DNA of 6,895 nucleotides from an uncultured Clostridia bacterium (GTDB lineage Bacteria; Bacillota; Clostridia; Christensenellales; Borkfalkiaceae). The translations under genes and the position numbers were made by a program. The stretch lies in NCBI GenBank assembly GCA_937920115.1, contig CALGVF010000217.1, positions 1 to 6,895 of the forward strand, read 5' to 3'. The notes below the pieces were generated by a model. That model was not told the origin of the DNA. It worked only from the letters and a program-made list of their open reading frames with translations, and searched no databases. Positions 6,601 to 6,895 of this stretch are shown piece by piece (position 1 is the stretch's first letter; each line of letters starts with the position of its first letter).

Positions 6601-6650
6601 AAGTTAAAACTAAACCGCCGACTTCGGAAAAAATTTCCGAAGTCGGCGGC
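6601..6650 (-). terminator. Intrinsic terminator of an upstream minus-strand unit
   Basis: A perfect 16-bp stem (6615-6630 with 6634-6649; CCGCCGACTTCGGAAA and its complement) has a 3-nt loop and a GC-rich base. On the minus strand a T-rich tail (TTTAGTTTTAACTTT) follows immediately; the plus-strand side lacks a T run. It therefore ends transcription arriving from beyond the right edge and insulates the solute-binding-like gene. Confidence 0.85.
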
Positions 6651-6658
6651 AATAATAA

Positions 6659-6895
6659 CCTCTCTCGTCTTTTACTCGCTTTGCTCGTAAAATCCACTCT
6701 CCCCATAGGGGAAAGCAAGTTTATTTTGTTTTTTCACAGCTTTTTTGATTTATATAAATTTTTAAAGAAATTAAAAAAGAAAAATCTTTTTCTTAAAGCC
6801 TATTACGCATTAAAATCTAACTTCTCTCGCTTTCCCCTGTGGGGTATGCTCTCCCGATGAAACGGGAGAGGTGGCAGACGAAGTCTGACGGAGAG
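6659..6895. mobile_element. MITE/REP-like non-coding element with inverted ends (right end outside window)
   Basis: The two ends are imperfect inverted copies of one module. The left end (6659-6719) reads CCTCTCTCGTC, a TTTTAC/GTAAAA hairpin, CCACTCTCC, then CCCCATAGGGGAAAGCAAG. The reverse complement of the right end reads CTCTCCGTC, a 5-bp hairpin, CCACCTCTCCCG, then CCCCACAGGGGAAAGCGAG. The last 19 nt match at 17 positions (6701-6719 against 6826-6844). About 106 nt of very A/T-rich sequence lie between, including an 18-nt perfect hairpin at 6777-6794. No coding capacity is seen. The CTCTCC-hairpin-CTCTCCC module resembles palindromic repeats I recall scattered in gut Clostridia. Either a MITE or a pair of REP units in opposite orientation is possible. 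Confidence 0.65.
6849..6887. repeat. Double hairpin of the REP-like right arm
   Basis: CTCTCCCG (6849-6856) pairs perfectly with CGGGAGAG (6863-6870) around a 6-nt ATGAAA loop. Four nt later CAGAC (6875-6879) pairs with GTCTG (6883-6887) around GAA. Two adjacent perfect hairpins with no T tail suggest a structured repeat, not a terminator. The left arm has an equivalent but reduced arrangement. Confidence 0.7.

Noticed and set aside
6659..6895. CRISPR array or RNA gene at the right edge
   Set aside because: There is no regular direct repeat and spacer pattern and no tRNA or rRNA signature; the repeats are inverted and fit a MITE/REP element better.

Overview
The window is about 6.9 kb of bacterial chromosome. 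All six supported genes lie on the minus strand. Read in transcription order (high to low coordinates) they are: a secreted solute-binding-like protein (6525-5497), MurB (5425-4532), a PHP-domain metallophosphoesterase (4539-3754), WhiA (3660-2728), tryptophanyl-tRNA synthetase TrpS (2702-1590), and a very acidic repeat protein that runs off the left edge (1484 to <1). WhiA, a short type II MurB, purine-rich Shine-Dalgarno sites and the murB-PHP-whiA order point to a Firmicutes/Clostridia genome. Moderate GC content and the palindromic repeat at the right edge, of a type I recall from uncultured gut Clostridia, fit that. This is inference; nothing here fixes the genus.

Right edge (6526-6895): no gene. 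It holds a MITE- or REP-like element with long imperfect inverted ends (6659 to beyond 6895). Next comes a strong intrinsic terminator on the minus strand (6601-6650) that closes an upstream transcription unit. A TATAAT box lies only 5 nt before the start codon of the solute-binding-like gene, which has no visible Shine-Dalgarno site.

Centre (2728-5437): murB and the PHP gene overlap by 8 nt and are probably translationally coupled. A 93-nt gap with a 12-bp direct repeat follows, then whiA. In many Clostridia rapZ and yvcK sit between the PHP gene and whiA; here both are absent. trpS follows whiA after 25 nt, with no terminator, promoter or T-box between them, so it is probably expressed with whiA. 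The cluster joins cell-wall precursor synthesis (murB), division/development regulation (whiA), an uncharacterised phosphoesterase and translation (trpS).

Left (1-1590): a near-consensus sigma-A promoter (TTGACA, 18 nt, TATACT), with a small palindrome at the predicted start site, drives a gene for a Glu-rich protein of at least 494 residues. It has a basic N-terminus, three copies of a ~51-residue acidic repeat, an Ala/Glu-rich helical stretch, and a non-repetitive C-terminal domain that I cannot confidently name. It is the least explained gene here. I see no complete new multi-gene system (defence, CRISPR, toxin-antitoxin, biosynthetic) in this window.
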